Assembly (NCBI GenBank): GCA_042408415.1
Contig: JBHORE010000059.1
Coordinates: 8,746 to 72,745, forward strand
Length of the DNA stretch: 64,000 nt
Source: Thermobaculum sp042408415
Lineage (GTDB): Bacteria; Chloroflexota; Chloroflexia; Thermobaculales; Thermobaculaceae
Direction: 5' to 3'
Of this stretch, positions 8,628 to 17,333 are shown in pieces. Under the pieces are notes generated by a model. That model ran no database searches. It saw only the letters and a list, made by a program, of their open reading frames with translations, and was not told the origin of the DNA. The position numbers and the translations under genes were made by a program. Each line of letters begins with the position of its first letter. Positions within the stretch are counted from its first letter, which is position 1.

Positions 8628-9497
8628 TTACCGCCTATCGAGATCTATTACTTCTTCTTCGAATCCTAGAACTATATTATCTATCAATCGCGCCCGTCCT
8701 ATACGTGCGGCAAGCGAGACCAAAGCCTTATTACCGACTAAGGAATCGAGCTCTTCAAGTGTATAAGGATCAGCAATGCTGATGTACTCTAGGTTTATCA
8801 AAGGCTGCTGTGATAGGAATTCGCGAGCAGCATTCTTTAGATTGTTACAAGAAGTTTCACCCGCCCTCCATCGATCTCTTACTAGCATCAAAGCTTGATA
8901 CAAGGTAGGAGCAACTAATCTCTCTTCAGGCGTCAAGTATACATTTCTGGAGGACATAGCAAGGCCATCATCTTCCCGCACTGTAGGGCAAGGAACTAAC
9001 TTGACAGGGATATGAAGCTCTGTCACGACACGATGCAATACAACTATTTGCTGAGCATCTTTCTGTCCAAAAAAGGACATATCTGGCTGTATTATGTTGA
9101 ACAGCTTGCATACAATTGTGGCTACGCCCCTGAAGTGTCCTGGTCTTCTTGCCCCCTCGAGCTTATCAGCTATCGGTCCTGGGTCGACTATGACGTCCGT
9201 TCCTAGTGGGTACATTTCTTGTACGCTTGGGGAGAATACAGCATCAACACCCTCCGAAGATAAGATATGAAGATCTCTTTCTATATCTCGAGGATAACTA
9301 TCATAATCCTCGCTAGGACCGAACTGAGTTGGATTAACAAAAATACTAACTATTGTGTGATCACAAAGCTGTTTGGACCTTCTTACTAACGAAACATGAC
9401 CCTGGTGCAGATAACCCATAGTGGGGACAAAACCAACCGTGCCAGTGAGGCGCTTTCTAAAAGATCGAATGTCATCTACTGTTGCAAAGACTCTCAT
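8628..9497 (-). CDS. panC: Pantothenate synthetase (pantoate-beta-alanine ligase)
   Basis: 289 residues. The nucleotidyltransferase signatures are clear: PTMGYLHQGHVSL (HIGH-type motif), FVNPTQFGPSEDYDSYPR, FFGQKDAQQ and SSRNVYL (KMSKS-like). The enzyme joins pantoate and beta-alanine through a pantoyl-adenylate. Its start overlaps the stop of the DUF2520 gene by four bases, so translation is probably coupled. No panB or panD is in the window. Those steps must be encoded elsewhere or bypassed. Confidence 0.96.
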   Translation of the reverse strand: MRVFATVDDIRSFRKRLTGTVGFVPTMGYLHQGHVSLVRRSKQLCDHTIVSIFVNPTQFGPSEDYDSYPRDIERDLHILSSEGVDAVFSPSVQEMYPLGTDVIVDPGPIADKLEGARRPGHFRGVATIVCKLFNIIQPDMSFFGQKDAQQIVVLHRVVTELHIPVKLVPCPTVREDDGLAMSSRNVYLTPEERLVAPTLYQALMLVRDRWRAGETSCNNLKNAAREFLSQQPLINLEYISIADPYTLEELDSLVGNKALVSLAARIGRARLIDNIVLGFEEEVIDLDRR

Positions 9498-10381
9498 AAT
9501 CCCAACAAACTATCAAGCTGATCTACTGGTATATGTTTACCTTCGTCTTCTTTAATATGCTTCAAAAGTAATAGCCCAAGCGATTTGTAGGCCGTGAGGG
9601 TGTTGTATAGTTCAGCGTTCTCCAAGTACTGCACATGCTTATATAGAGTCATAATGTCCCCTCTTGATAGTAGACCTGTGACGGCGTTCTCCAGCCCCAG
9701 CTCTGATGCATTCTGCAGAGCACCAATAGCAAGCGAGATAACCGCTCCATAAGCCTGATCCTGTGGTATACCTGCCTTCTCAAGTAAGTACCTAGATTCT
9801 AGCAATAAAGCAATCAGATAGTTAGATGCCATAACAGCCGAGATATGATATGGAAATCTATTCACGCTACGGAGGTCAAAGAAATCGCGAGCTATGCTCC
9901 TAACAATATCTGCCAGGAGCTTAAAGACAGGCCCCGGACCATCGATACCTACAAAGGATTCAGATAACAACTTCCAGGAGTCCTTAGAGGCTAAGGTCTG
10001 ATAAGGATGAAATATACCGATCAATCCTCCAGACGCACTCACAGGTTCAAGAACATCGATTCCAAGGGTACCGCTAGTATGAACTATGAATTTACCCTCA
10101 AGAGAGCTTGGGCACCTGACTAATTGATAGACAACTTGTTGTATAAACCTATCTGGAACACATATGAAAACAACATCCGCATGTAGGAGAACGTCATAAG
10201 TAGTAAGGCATAAATTCGCTGACACACTTTTACATAGGTCAACAGCCCTATTCCAAGATCGGCTATAAATAGCACTAACCTGCCACCCAGACCTATAAAG
10301 TGCCATGGCCAAGGCTGAGGCAGCTTTACCTGCCCCAATGAAGCCTATCCTTAACTGTGAGTAGTGCACCTCGAGAGTCAA
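9494..10381 (-). CDS. Rossmann-fold/DUF2520 oxidoreductase-like protein
   Basis: 295 residues. The N-terminal 140 residues form a Rossmann NAD(P) domain (IGFIGAGKAASALAMALYRSG; VVFICVPDRFI). The rest is a helical DUF2520-type domain (SVNRFPYHISAVMASNYLIALL). Proteins of this kind often lie beside panC/panB, and the fold recalls ketopantoate reductase, so it may serve pantoate formation; that is inference. First codon is TTG 10381 or GTG 10369; neither has a convincing ribosome site. It heads the panC-coaX-coaBC operon. Confidence 0.8.
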   Translation of the reverse strand: MTLEVHYSQLRIGFIGAGKAASALAMALYRSGWQVSAIYSRSWNRAVDLCKSVSANLCLTTYDVLLHADVVFICVPDRFIQQVVYQLVRCPSSLEGKFIVHTSGTLGIDVLEPVSASGGLIGIFHPYQTLASKDSWKLLSESFVGIDGPGPVFKLLADIVRSIARDFFDLRSVNRFPYHISAVMASNYLIALLLESRYLLEKAGIPQDQAYGAVISLAIGALQNASELGLENAVTGLLSRGDIMTLYKHVQYLENAELYNTLTAYKSLGLLLLKHIKEDEGKHIPVDQLDSLLGL

Positions 10382-10468
10382 TTTTCTGTGGATATTCTAG
10401 CTTAGAAGTTACCTAAGAATAGGGGTATCATGTAGGGAGAGTAACATAAATCGATGAAAGGGGAAAGC

Positions 10469-11740
10469 ATGTCAAGCAAGTGGAAGAGCTTTCTTATAGG
10501 TGTTACCACCACGTTATTAGTCCTACTTATATTCTTTATGGGCATATTTACGGGCTATGTTTACTCAGAAAGAGGCGGTAACCTTACCAATATTGCCTCA
10601 TTATTTACAGACAATAAGTCACAGGATCAGTCGACCGACCAGGTTTGGAAAGTACTGCAAGAGACCTACCAACTGATAAACCAGGAATACTATGGCAGAC
10701 CTGTAGACGGCAAGAAGCTACTTTATGGAGCAGCCGAGGGAATGGTAGGTACCCTAGGCGATCCTTACAGCACCTTCTTGCCGCCACAACAAGCTGAATA
10801 TCTTCAACAGGAGATGAGTGGAAAGTTTGAAGGCATTGGAGTCTACGTGGAATTCAAAAACAAGCAGCCAGTAATAGTTGCTCCAATCGATGACTCACCC
10901 GCCGAAAAAGCCGGACTACAAAGAGGTGATATCATCGTAGCAGTCAACGGTGAAGATGTCTCGAAGATGGATAGCAATGAAGTAATAAGCAAGATTAGAG
11001 GACCTAAGGGAACACCAGTAACTCTTACGATCAAGAGGGGAAATAAGACTTTTGATGTAAAAATTTATAGGGCAGATATCAAAGTTCCACAAGTTAGCTA
11101 TCAACTAGTGAACGGAAATATCGGTTACATTAGAGTAACTATATTTGGTGACAATACTACTTCAGAGTTGGACAAGGCCATAAGTCAAGCCAAAAAGGAC
11201 AAGGTCAAAGGCATAATCTTGGACCTGAGAGATAACGGTGGTGGATGGGTACAAGCTGCTAGAGAGATGCTAGGCAGATTCCTCGACGGTGGGGTGGCTA
11301 TGTATGAAGATACCACCAAGGGACCAGGGGGAGAGCATCCCTTAAACGTTATCACTGGCAAAGTAAATATGTATGATCTTCCTATGGTCGTACTTGTAAA
11401 CAAGGGCACTGCGAGTGCTAGCGAGATAGTATCAGGTGCCCTGCAGGCAAGAGGTAGGGCTAAGCTTGTGGGAGAGACAACCTTTGGCAAAGGATCAGAG
11501 CAGCGAGTTCACACTATGGCAGATGGCTCGAGCGTGCATATTACTGTAGCCCATTGGCTTACACCCGATAAGAAGGATATAAACGGCAAGGGTTTGACTC
11601 CAGATTATGTAGTAAAGAGTACAGAACAAGATAACGGCACAAATGGCCCACAATTTGAGAAGGCAGTGGAGGTACTCAAGCAAGAGATAGCAAACCAAGG
11701 ATTTAAGGTCTCTTATAAGGTTAGTGCCCTGGTACCCTAA
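10469..11740 (+). CDS. S41 family C-terminal processing peptidase
   Basis: 423 residues from ATG 10469, chosen over ATG 10454 because AAAGGGGA precedes it. One N-terminal TM anchor (FLIGVTTTLLVLLIFFMGIF) is followed by a PDZ domain (GKFEGIGVYVEF...IDDSPAEKAGLQRGD). The S41 core follows, with DLRDNGGGW, the nucleophile Ser in NKGTASASEIVSGAL and the general-base Lys in FGKGSEQ. CtpA-type proteases trim or degrade periplasmic or membrane proteins by their C-termini. It starts a run with the RodZ-like gene and pgsA. Confidence 0.93.
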   Translation: MSSKWKSFLIGVTTTLLVLLIFFMGIFTGYVYSERGGNLTNIASLFTDNKSQDQSTDQVWKVLQETYQLINQEYYGRPVDGKKLLYGAAEGMVGTLGDPYSTFLPPQQAEYLQQEMSGKFEGIGVYVEFKNKQPVIVAPIDDSPAEKAGLQRGDIIVAVNGEDVSKMDSNEVISKIRGPKGTPVTLTIKRGNKTFDVKIYRADIKVPQVSYQLVNGNIGYIRVTIFGDNTTSELDKAISQAKKDKVKGIILDLRDNGGGWVQAAREMLGRFLDGGVAMYEDTTKGPGGEHPLNVITGKVNMYDLPMVVLVNKGTASASEIVSGALQARGRAKLVGETTFGKGSEQRVHTMADGSSVHITVAHWLTPDKKDINGKGLTPDYVVKSTEQDNGTNGPQFEKAVEVLKQEIANQGFKVSYKVSALVP

Positions 11741-11784
11741 ACATCACTATAATAGGCAGTCAAAGAAAATCACTTGGAGGACCT

Positions 11785-12723
11785 ATGCAAGACATAGGGG
11801 AAGCTCTTCGAGATGCTCGGCTTTCCAAAGGGCTGACATACGAATATATCTCGCAAATTATAAAGATTCGCCCCGAATTCCTTAGGGCCATGGAGGAAAA
11901 TAGGTTCGATCTTTTGCCTGGAGCATTCTACGCTAAGAACTTCCTGCGTAGATATGCGGACTTTCTCGGCTTGGATTCTGACAAGTTAGTAGAATCTTTC
12001 AACGAGTTAGAAGCTGCTCATGAGCGACAGATATCAGCAGCTGTAAATACCGTAAGCAAAGGCCATATTAGTCCAAGTTTTGGAGCTATAGCTATCGCGG
12101 CTACACTAATTGCCGCCATAGCCGTGCTCGCATATGGGGTAGTAGTCAGTCCCAGAAACAAGCATGTTGCAGAGGTCATACCCACACCTAGTGTATTTCC
12201 AACCATTCCACCAACTACCCCGACTCCGACCATATCAAGAATAATCAACGTACCTACACCAACTCCCATTAGGCAATCTAAGCCTATCCCTACGGTCCAG
12301 CTCAGCCCAACACCAACTTCAACACCTAATAACAACCAGAAAACAGCAGAGAATAACGAGAAGAGCAAGCAGAGCGCATATAACAAAAGAAAGATAGATA
12401 AAAGTAAAAGTCAGCGTTCTCAAAAGACAAGCAAAGAATCGAGAAAAAAGGTCGCAGGAAACGTGATAGCACACCTTGAGGCTTTAGCTACTGGTAACGT
12501 CGTGGTTAGGTCAGATGGAGATGTGGTCTTCTCTGGGATGATGAAACAGGGGCAGGAGAAAGACTTTGGAGCTTATAACCAGCTATATATATACTCTAAT
12601 AATGCTCAGCACCTATTAGTGTCCATAAACGGCTGCGCTGCCAAGACTCTGGATCAGTATGGGTGTCCAGGTTGTGTTATTGCCTATTACTACTTTCCAA
12701 GCAATTACTATAGATGCTCGTGA
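11785..12723 (+). CDS. RodZ-like HTH membrane protein
   Basis: 312 residues. Residues 1-70 are an HTH_25/Xre-type domain typical of RodZ (IGEALRDARLSKGLTYEYIS, then LPGAFYAKNFLRRYADFLG). A single TM helix lies near 93-115, followed by a Pro/Thr-rich stretch (to about 175) and a Lys/Ser/Gln-rich linker. A C-terminal beta domain resembles DUF4115 (GNVVVRSDGDVVFSG). RodZ anchors MreB to the membrane. No mreB is nearby, so the shape role is inferred. GGAGG precedes the ATG. An unusual Cys/Tyr-rich end (YGCPGCVIAYYY) may be structural. Confidence 0.75.
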   Translation: MQDIGEALRDARLSKGLTYEYISQIIKIRPEFLRAMEENRFDLLPGAFYAKNFLRRYADFLGLDSDKLVESFNELEAAHERQISAAVNTVSKGHISPSFGAIAIAATLIAAIAVLAYGVVVSPRNKHVAEVIPTPSVFPTIPPTTPTPTISRIINVPTPTPIRQSKPIPTVQLSPTPTSTPNNNQKTAENNEKSKQSAYNKRKIDKSKSQRSQKTSKESRKKVAGNVIAHLEALATGNVVVRSDGDVVFSGMMKQGQEKDFGAYNQLYIYSNNAQHLLVSINGCAAKTLDQYGCPGCVIAYYYFPSNYYRCS

Positions 12724-13313
12724 TAGTTCAAAGGGTTCGATTAGCCGACGCCATTAGTATAGCTAGAATTCTAGCAGTTCCTATAATATTGGGACTCGTA
12801 CTATGGCACCCTCCTTCTCTCTTTGTTCCAGCAGCTGCGATATTCCTTATAGCGGCCATCTCTGATTTACTAGATGGCTACATTGCACGTAGGTCAGGTA
12901 AAGCTAGCACCTTGGGCATATATCTCGACTTGGTGGCCGACAAGATACTTACCTCGTGTGTACTTTTAGTCTTTGTGGATTTAGGAATACTACCTACATG
13001 GCCCGCAGCCCTCATTATAACTAGAGAGTTTATAGTATCCGGGCTGAGAACGGTAGCCGCGGCAGAGGGTTTGATAATACCTGCTGCAGCTTGGGGAAAA
13101 CACAAGACGCTCGTCACAAATGTGGCTATATTCATGCTTTTCATAGGTTTTGCTGGAAGTCAACTACCTGCGAATATTTCCATATCGAGTGTAACGCCGA
13201 TGCAAATATTCGCCTATTTCATAACGTACATAGCGGTCGTTCTTACCATCACAAGCGGCTTAAGGTATGTGTATAACGCCAGATACGTTCTCTTTCAAAT
13301 GATGAAACACTAG
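12714..13313 (+). CDS. pgsA: CDP-diacylglycerol-glycerol-3-phosphate 3-phosphatidyltransferase
   Basis: 199 residues with about six TM helices. The CDP-alcohol phosphotransferase motif is complete: DGYIARRSGKASTLGIYLD followed by LVAD, giving the DG..AR........G...D...D spacing. The enzyme makes phosphatidylglycerophosphate, precursor of phosphatidylglycerol, in the inner membrane. The frame starts at ATG 12714 inside the RodZ-like gene (10-base overlap). GTG 12720, whose GTGA overlaps the upstream TGA, is an alternative start. The rodZ-pgsA order is common in bacteria. Confidence 0.92.
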   Translation: MLVIVQRVRLADAISIARILAVPIILGLVLWHPPSLFVPAAAIFLIAAISDLLDGYIARRSGKASTLGIYLDLVADKILTSCVLLVFVDLGILPTWPAALIITREFIVSGLRTVAAAEGLIIPAAAWGKHKTLVTNVAIFMLFIGFAGSQLPANISISSVTPMQIFAYFITYIAVVLTITSGLRYVYNARYVLFQMMKH

Positions 13314-13338
13314 ACTTATTGGTCGCGTCATGAATTAA

Positions 13339-14067
13339 ATGATAAAGATGAGTATAGTAAGACTAAACGCCATAGCTTTCATATGCTTGATCCTACTTTG
13401 TATGGCTTGCGGTGCCAGCAAAACAGGATACAACGCCACACAGATAACCAGCTGGAGAACGGCCCAGATCTCTCCGTCAAACACGCCTCTTCCTACCATA
13501 ACCACCGAAATTACCCCAACGATACCAGCTGAGGTCACCCCTTCCGCTCAGCGGCTGGCAGCAGCTACAGCAGTCGATTATCTTAGCCGAAGGCTTAACA
13601 CCGACCCAAGACTAATCAGAGTAATTCAGGTTACACCTAATGAATGGCCAGATACTTCCTTGGGTTGCGCAGAAAAGGGCAGGGCCTACAGCCGAGTTAT
13701 GACTCCCGGGTATATAATCTTGCTCGAATATGATAACCAAAAATTTGAGGTCCATACGGACAGGAGAGGAAATGCCGTAATGTGCGATAACAACGAACAA
13801 GGTCAAGATGATATTTCATCAGCTATTGAAGAAAGAGCCGTTATAGCAGCTAAAAGAGAGCTAGCTAGCAAAAAGGGGCTGCAGCTAGGGGAAATAGAGT
13901 TAGTAAGTATCGTGCCTGAAAACTGGAGCGACAGCTCCCTCGGATGCCCAGAACCTGGCATGATGTATATGCAAGTCATCACACCTGGATTCAGAGTCAG
14001 GTTGAAAGCTGAGGGGGAAATATATGAAGTCCATACCGATAGGGGTGGCAGGGCTGTGTTATGCTAG
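13339..14067 (+). CDS. Lipoprotein with two tandem copies of a ~60-residue domain
   Basis: 242 residues. An N-terminal signal ends in a lipobox (ICLILLCMACGAS), so the protein is probably lipid-anchored outside the membrane. A Thr/Pro-rich linker follows. Then two homologous modules appear: copy 1 with WPDTSLGCAEKG, VMTPGY and FEVHTDRRGNAVMC; copy 2 with WSDSSLGCPEPG, VITPGF and YEVHTDRGGRAVLC. Each copy has two conserved Cys that may form a disulfide. Function not recognised. It follows pgsA by 25 bases and converges on yraN. Confidence 0.75.
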   Translation: MIKMSIVRLNAIAFICLILLCMACGASKTGYNATQITSWRTAQISPSNTPLPTITTEITPTIPAEVTPSAQRLAAATAVDYLSRRLNTDPRLIRVIQVTPNEWPDTSLGCAEKGRAYSRVMTPGYIILLEYDNQKFEVHTDRRGNAVMCDNNEQGQDDISSAIEERAVIAAKRELASKKGLQLGEIELVSIVPENWSDSSLGCPEPGMMYMQVITPGFRVRLKAEGEIYEVHTDRGGRAVLC

Positions 14068-14450
14068 TCGTAGTCACCGGGCATAATACAATTCTGTATA
14101 TGATTTGAGCCTATTACTCTCCCACCACGAGAGATCGTAACAGTCACAGCATCAAACCTCACGGGTGGATCCTTTTCCCCGTCATAACATTCGAAAATCC
14201 ATATCTTAGCTAGGACAAGTAATCGCCTGGCCTTATGTACATCGATAGATTCCTCAGGGGTGCCCAAACTTAGGCTGGAGCGAGTCTTAACCTCGACAAA
14301 TACGATTTCATCTTTGTCCTGAAAAATGATATCTATCTCGCCTTGCCGGCATCGCCAATTTCGCGCAATGAGCTTATATCCTTTTGATAGCAAAAAATTA
14401 CAGGCATAATCTTCGCCAATACGCCCAAGAGATTTACTCATGTTGTGCAC
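14064..14450 (-). CDS. yraN: UPF0102/YraN family protein
   Basis: 128 residues, or 125 from ATG 14441 (MSKSLGRIGEDYACNFL). The restriction-endonuclease-like fold shows in GEDYA, RNWRCRQGEIDII and IVFVEVKTRSS, with Glu, Asp and E-x-K in the expected catalytic places. The family has no settled function but is linked to Holliday-junction or DNA processing. The start lies inside the end of rnhB (17-base overlap, nine from the inner ATG), the classic rplS-rnhB-yraN order. It converges on the lipoprotein gene. Confidence 0.9.
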   Translation of the reverse strand: MHNMSKSLGRIGEDYACNFLLSKGYKLIARNWRCRQGEIDIIFQDKDEIVFVEVKTRSSLSLGTPEESIDVHKARRLLVLAKIWIFECYDGEKDPPVRFDAVTVTISRGGRVIGSNHIQNCIMPGDYD

Positions 14451-15093
14451 CTAGTATAGTGCTTATAGGAGCGAATGAGCGTCTATGTTGAGGAGTGACA
14501 CCATAGATAGCTATCTCAGCCTGATGCGCGCGTGTGCCATAACCCTTATGTTTATGAAAGCTGAAACCTGGAACGTATTCTGTAAGAGCTGCCATGTACC
14601 GATCTCTCGAAACCTTAGCTACCACAGAAGCAGCAGCTATAGATAGACAGAGAGCATCACCATCAACTATCGATACCTGATTAATGAAACAAGATCTAAT
14701 CTTGAACGCATCAATTAGAAGTACGTCCGGTAAATCGACGTCTCGTAGGGCACGAAGCCACGCCAACTCAGTAGCCCTAGCTATACCCAAAGTATCAATT
14801 TCATCAGGAGTACTTGCACCAATGCCGATATATAATGCTGTTGCTCTTATGGCTTCGTATGCTAACTCTCTTGCGTTGGGTGATAGCACTTTAGAGTCCC
14901 TGACGACCTGAGCAAGGGACCCTAAAGTGCTGAGGTCAGGAGGAAGCACCACTGCAGCCCCAAATACCGGGCCAGCCCAAGCGCCTCGACCGGCCTCATC
15001 CAGTCCAGCTACATAAGCATACCCTTGGCGCCACAGAGTTGGCTCGAATGGGTGAAATCCATTTTCCTCTATAGGAGCTATGGAAGCGCACAT
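14434..15093 (-). CDS. rnhB: Ribonuclease HII
   Basis: 219 residues. GLDEAGRGAWAGPVFGAAV gives the first catalytic Asp-Glu pair, and SKVLSPNARE, the DVLLIDAF Asp and AASVVAKVSRDRYM complete the RNase HII pattern. It removes ribonucleotides from DNA-RNA hybrids. It lies 10 bases behind rplS on the same strand and overlaps yraN, so the three are probably one transcript. Confidence 0.96.
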   Translation of the reverse strand: MCASIAPIEENGFHPFEPTLWRQGYAYVAGLDEAGRGAWAGPVFGAAVVLPPDLSTLGSLAQVVRDSKVLSPNARELAYEAIRATALYIGIGASTPDEIDTLGIARATELAWLRALRDVDLPDVLLIDAFKIRSCFINQVSIVDGDALCLSIAAASVVAKVSRDRYMAALTEYVPGFSFHKHKGYGTRAHQAEIAIYGVTPQHRRSFAPISTILGAQHE

Positions 15094-15103
15094 AGCACTT
15101 ACT

Positions 15104-15460
15104 CTACTGAGTGCGCTTCTCCTTTAGCCTAGCAGCCTTACCACGGAGATTTCTTAGGTAATAGATTTTAGCGCGACGCACTTTGGCACGTCTTACGACC
15201 TCGATTTTATCAATACGAGGTGAGTGCAGCAGAAAGTTGCGCTCGACCCCAATTCCATGGGAAGCGATCCTTCTCACGGTAAAGTTTTCAGCTATACCAC
15301 TACCCCTACGTCGAAGCACAACCCCCTCAAAAATTTGAATCCTCTCGCGGTTGCCTTCCACAACCCGGGCATGGACGCGCACGGTATCACCAGGACCAAA
15401 GTCTGGTATATCAGATCTTAATTGCTGCTGAGCAACAGAAGCTAGAACTTCTTGGGACAT
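15104..15460 (-). CDS. rplS: Ribosomal protein L19
   Basis: 118 residues from ATG 15460. The GTG at 15469 is rejected because AGGAG would lie only one base before it, whereas it is ten bases from the ATG. The L19 signature (FGPGDTVRVHARVVEGNRER, FEGVVLRRRGSGI, then VRRAKVRRAKIYYLRNLRGK) is complete. The protein sits at the 30S-50S interface. It heads the rplS-rnhB-yraN unit behind a recognisable promoter. Confidence 0.97.
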   Translation of the reverse strand: MSQEVLASVAQQQLRSDIPDFGPGDTVRVHARVVEGNRERIQIFEGVVLRRRGSGIAENFTVRRIASHGIGVERNFLLHSPRIDKIEVVRRAKVRRAKIYYLRNLRGKAARLKEKRTQ

Positions 15461-15546
15461 CGAAATCACACTCCTAGTATTAAGAATGTTTTAGCCAACT
15501 TTTGTGTGAAGGTAAGAGCTTTTACACGAAAAGAATGCCAACAGGC

Positions 15547-15576
15547 ATTTTACTGATTTACAACAGCCGGTGTCAA
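15547..15576 (-). promoter_or_regulatory. Sigma-70-type promoter of rplS
   Basis: On the minus strand TTGACA (15576-15571) and TAAAAT (15552-15547) are separated by 18 bases. A six-pair hairpin (AATGCC-TGTT-GGCATT) overlaps the -10 and the start of the leader. The untranslated leader would be about 80 bases. Confidence 0.65.
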
Positions 15577-15623
15577 AGTGTTCTCGTGCGCTGTGCTAAT
15601 CAACGAATCACCTAGCGCAGATA

Positions 15624-15652
15624 TTGACAACCCCTCTCAACTAGACTATAAA
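15624..15652 (+). promoter_or_regulatory. Sigma-70-type promoter of the 15687 gene
   Basis: TTGACA (15624-15629) and TATAAA (15647-15652) are separated by 17 bases and lie 34 bases before the ATG at 15687, with GGGGGGCGAAG as ribosome site. It diverges from the rplS promoter. Confidence 0.7.
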
Positions 15653-15686
15653 TTGCTAGAAGAGGCGGTTATTTCGGGGGGCGAAG

Positions 15687-16136
15687 ATGCATAAGTACGA
15701 GAAGGAAATAGAGGAAATAATAGCACGACTCGAATCCAAAGAATCCCCAAGACGCACAACCTCCAAGACTTATAGGGATATACCCCCGGTGCTGCCGCGC
15801 CGTAGAATGTCTTTTTCAGCAATTATGAATAAGGTAGCAGGTAAGCTTGGGTCAGGATTAAGGGACAGCGAGCTGCTGATATTAGGTGTGCTATTAATCT
15901 TTATATCATCCACATTGCTCTCAGGGCTTGGTGTTATCCAGGATTGGATAGCCGTAATCGGTGCAATCCTGTTCTTACTACCAAGCGTCTTTGGTGCTCT
16001 AAGGTGGAGACCACAAGATAGACCGGAGAAGCTATGGCGAGGCAGACCTGTGGATGATAGCAACCCTTGGGATAACATGATAGATAGGTTTAACGGATCA
16101 TCTAGGGACTTTAGAGATAGGTTTAAGAGGCGTTAG
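15687..16136 (+). CDS. Small two-TM membrane protein, function unknown
   Basis: 149 residues. The N-terminal 20 residues are charged and helical (MHKYEKEIEEIIARLES), followed by a basic Pro-rich segment. Two TM helices lie near 64-82 and 88-106, and the C-terminal tail is rich in Arg, Trp and Asp. The basic tail is likely cytosolic. I do not recognise a family. It has its own promoter and a strong Shine-Dalgarno site and ends two bases from the convergent acetyltransferase gene. Confidence 0.75.
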   Translation: MHKYEKEIEEIIARLESKESPRRTTSKTYRDIPPVLPRRRMSFSAIMNKVAGKLGSGLRDSELLILGVLLIFISSTLLSGLGVIQDWIAVIGAILFLLPSVFGALRWRPQDRPEKLWRGRPVDDSNPWDNMIDRFNGSSRDFRDRFKRR

Positions 16137-16138
16137 TT

Positions 16139-16951
16139 TTATCCTAGATACTTCCCGTATATCTTGTAGCCACCTCTGCATAATTTGAACCCAAACGATG
16201 AATATAGTTTGAAAGACCTTTCATTAGTCTCTTGAGTGCTTAGCTGTGCATACTTAGCTCCCATAACATGGAGCTGCCTAAGGGCCCAGGATAATAGTTG
16301 AGCCCCATAGCCCCTACCTTGAAATTTTGGCCTAACAGCTAATCTATCTATATGCCCCCAATCGTCGTAGAGAGTTAGGCTTACGTATCCAATAGGTTCT
16401 TCAGATTTGTAGGCCACCCATGCTTGAACACCAGGAGAGTCAAGATATTCTTCAAATTCCCGACGTGAGTTCCGCCAGAGCCATGGAAAAGACTCCCAAT
16501 CTATTGATATTAGTTCAGCTACCCCCCTCTTGAGCACTGATTGTATCTCTACTTCCACATTTACCTCCGGCCCAGGTATATGAGTGCTTCTCAGCATCAA
16601 TATTGTTTCTAAACAAGAAACCTTGACAGTATGATAGAAATGAGCAGCTGACTTGTATTCGGTAGGGTCGACGATAATTGCTCCGGTAGTGTTGACTATA
16701 GATTCCATAAGAGATGTCCACAAAGCTGACCTATACCTATCGCCCCTGGATTCTAATATCTCAACTATGTCATCCCTGTTCCTCCATGGACCTGCTATAA
16801 GATACGCATTCGTACCAGGCACATACCAAGACATACCTGGGTATTTAGCAACATGTTGCACTAAATCTTCCCGAGAAAGAAGACTGGTCCATGGAAGCCT
16901 CAGATCAGAAGCGCTTTGTGGATCAAGTGGAACTGGTAACGCAAACCGCAT
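16139..16951 (-). CDS. GNAT family N-acetyltransferase
   Basis: 270 residues. The C-terminal half carries the acetyl-CoA binding signature (RLAVRPKFQGRGYGAQLLSW) and the later YSSFGFKLC motif of GNAT enzymes. The N-terminal half (to about residue 125) is a degenerate domain without clear motifs, as in two-domain GNATs. The substrate cannot be inferred. It stands alone, convergent with the small membrane protein gene. Confidence 0.8.
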   Translation of the reverse strand: MRFALPVPLDPQSASDLRLPWTSLLSREDLVQHVAKYPGMSWYVPGTNAYLIAGPWRNRDDIVEILESRGDRYRSALWTSLMESIVNTTGAIIVDPTEYKSAAHFYHTVKVSCLETILMLRSTHIPGPEVNVEVEIQSVLKRGVAELISIDWESFPWLWRNSRREFEEYLDSPGVQAWVAYKSEEPIGYVSLTLYDDWGHIDRLAVRPKFQGRGYGAQLLSWALRQLHVMGAKYAQLSTQETNERSFKLYSSFGFKLCRGGYKIYGKYLG

Positions 16952-17084
16952 TCCCTAGAGTTACCTGCTTTCAGTGACTACTGTGTTATTTTACTCCCTG
17001 GATAGATGAAGTATAAACAAATGAGATATATGCTACAGCATTGAAAGTATAAACTGAATAGTGTTTGCTAGAATTCTTCGTATC

Positions 17085-17103
17085 GATCTGTGAACGACAG
17101 ATC
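17085..17103. promoter_or_regulatory. Hairpin in the leader of the DUF951-MFS unit
   Basis: GATCTGT (17085-17091) and ACAGATC (17097-17103) form a perfect seven-pair inverted repeat with a five-base loop. It ends 17 bases before the ATG at 17121, next to the AAGGAT ribosome site. It could be a regulator site or an RNA hairpin affecting translation; evidence is structural only. Confidence 0.35.
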
Positions 17104-17120
17104 TTAGTAAGGATAACACC

Positions 17121-17333
17121 ATGCCTAAGCCCATAGACTTCGAGATAGGAGACATACTTGAGTTAAGGAAGCCACACCCGTGCGGTGGCTATACCTGGAC
17201 CGTTATAAGACTAGGAGCTGATATAGGTATAAAGTGTCACGAATGCGGTCGAAAGGTGCTTATGCCTAGAAGCGAGCTAGAAAAACGAGTAAAGAAGAGG
17301 ATCCCAGCTCCCTCAGTTGAGGAAACCACGTGA
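17121..17333 (+). CDS. DUF951 family protein
   Basis: 70 residues. The family pattern is clear: DFEIGDILELRKPHPCGGYTW, then GADIGIKCHECGRKVLMPRSELEKR. Three Cys (one in CGG, two in CHEC) suggest a small metal-binding or nucleic-acid-binding fold. The family is often found near rpsF/engD-type genes and has no proven role. AAGGAT precedes the ATG. Its TGA overlaps the GTG of the MFS gene (GTGA), so the two are translationally coupled. Confidence 0.9.
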   Translation: MPKPIDFEIGDILELRKPHPCGGYTWTVIRLGADIGIKCHECGRKVLMPRSELEKRVKKRIPAPSVEETT

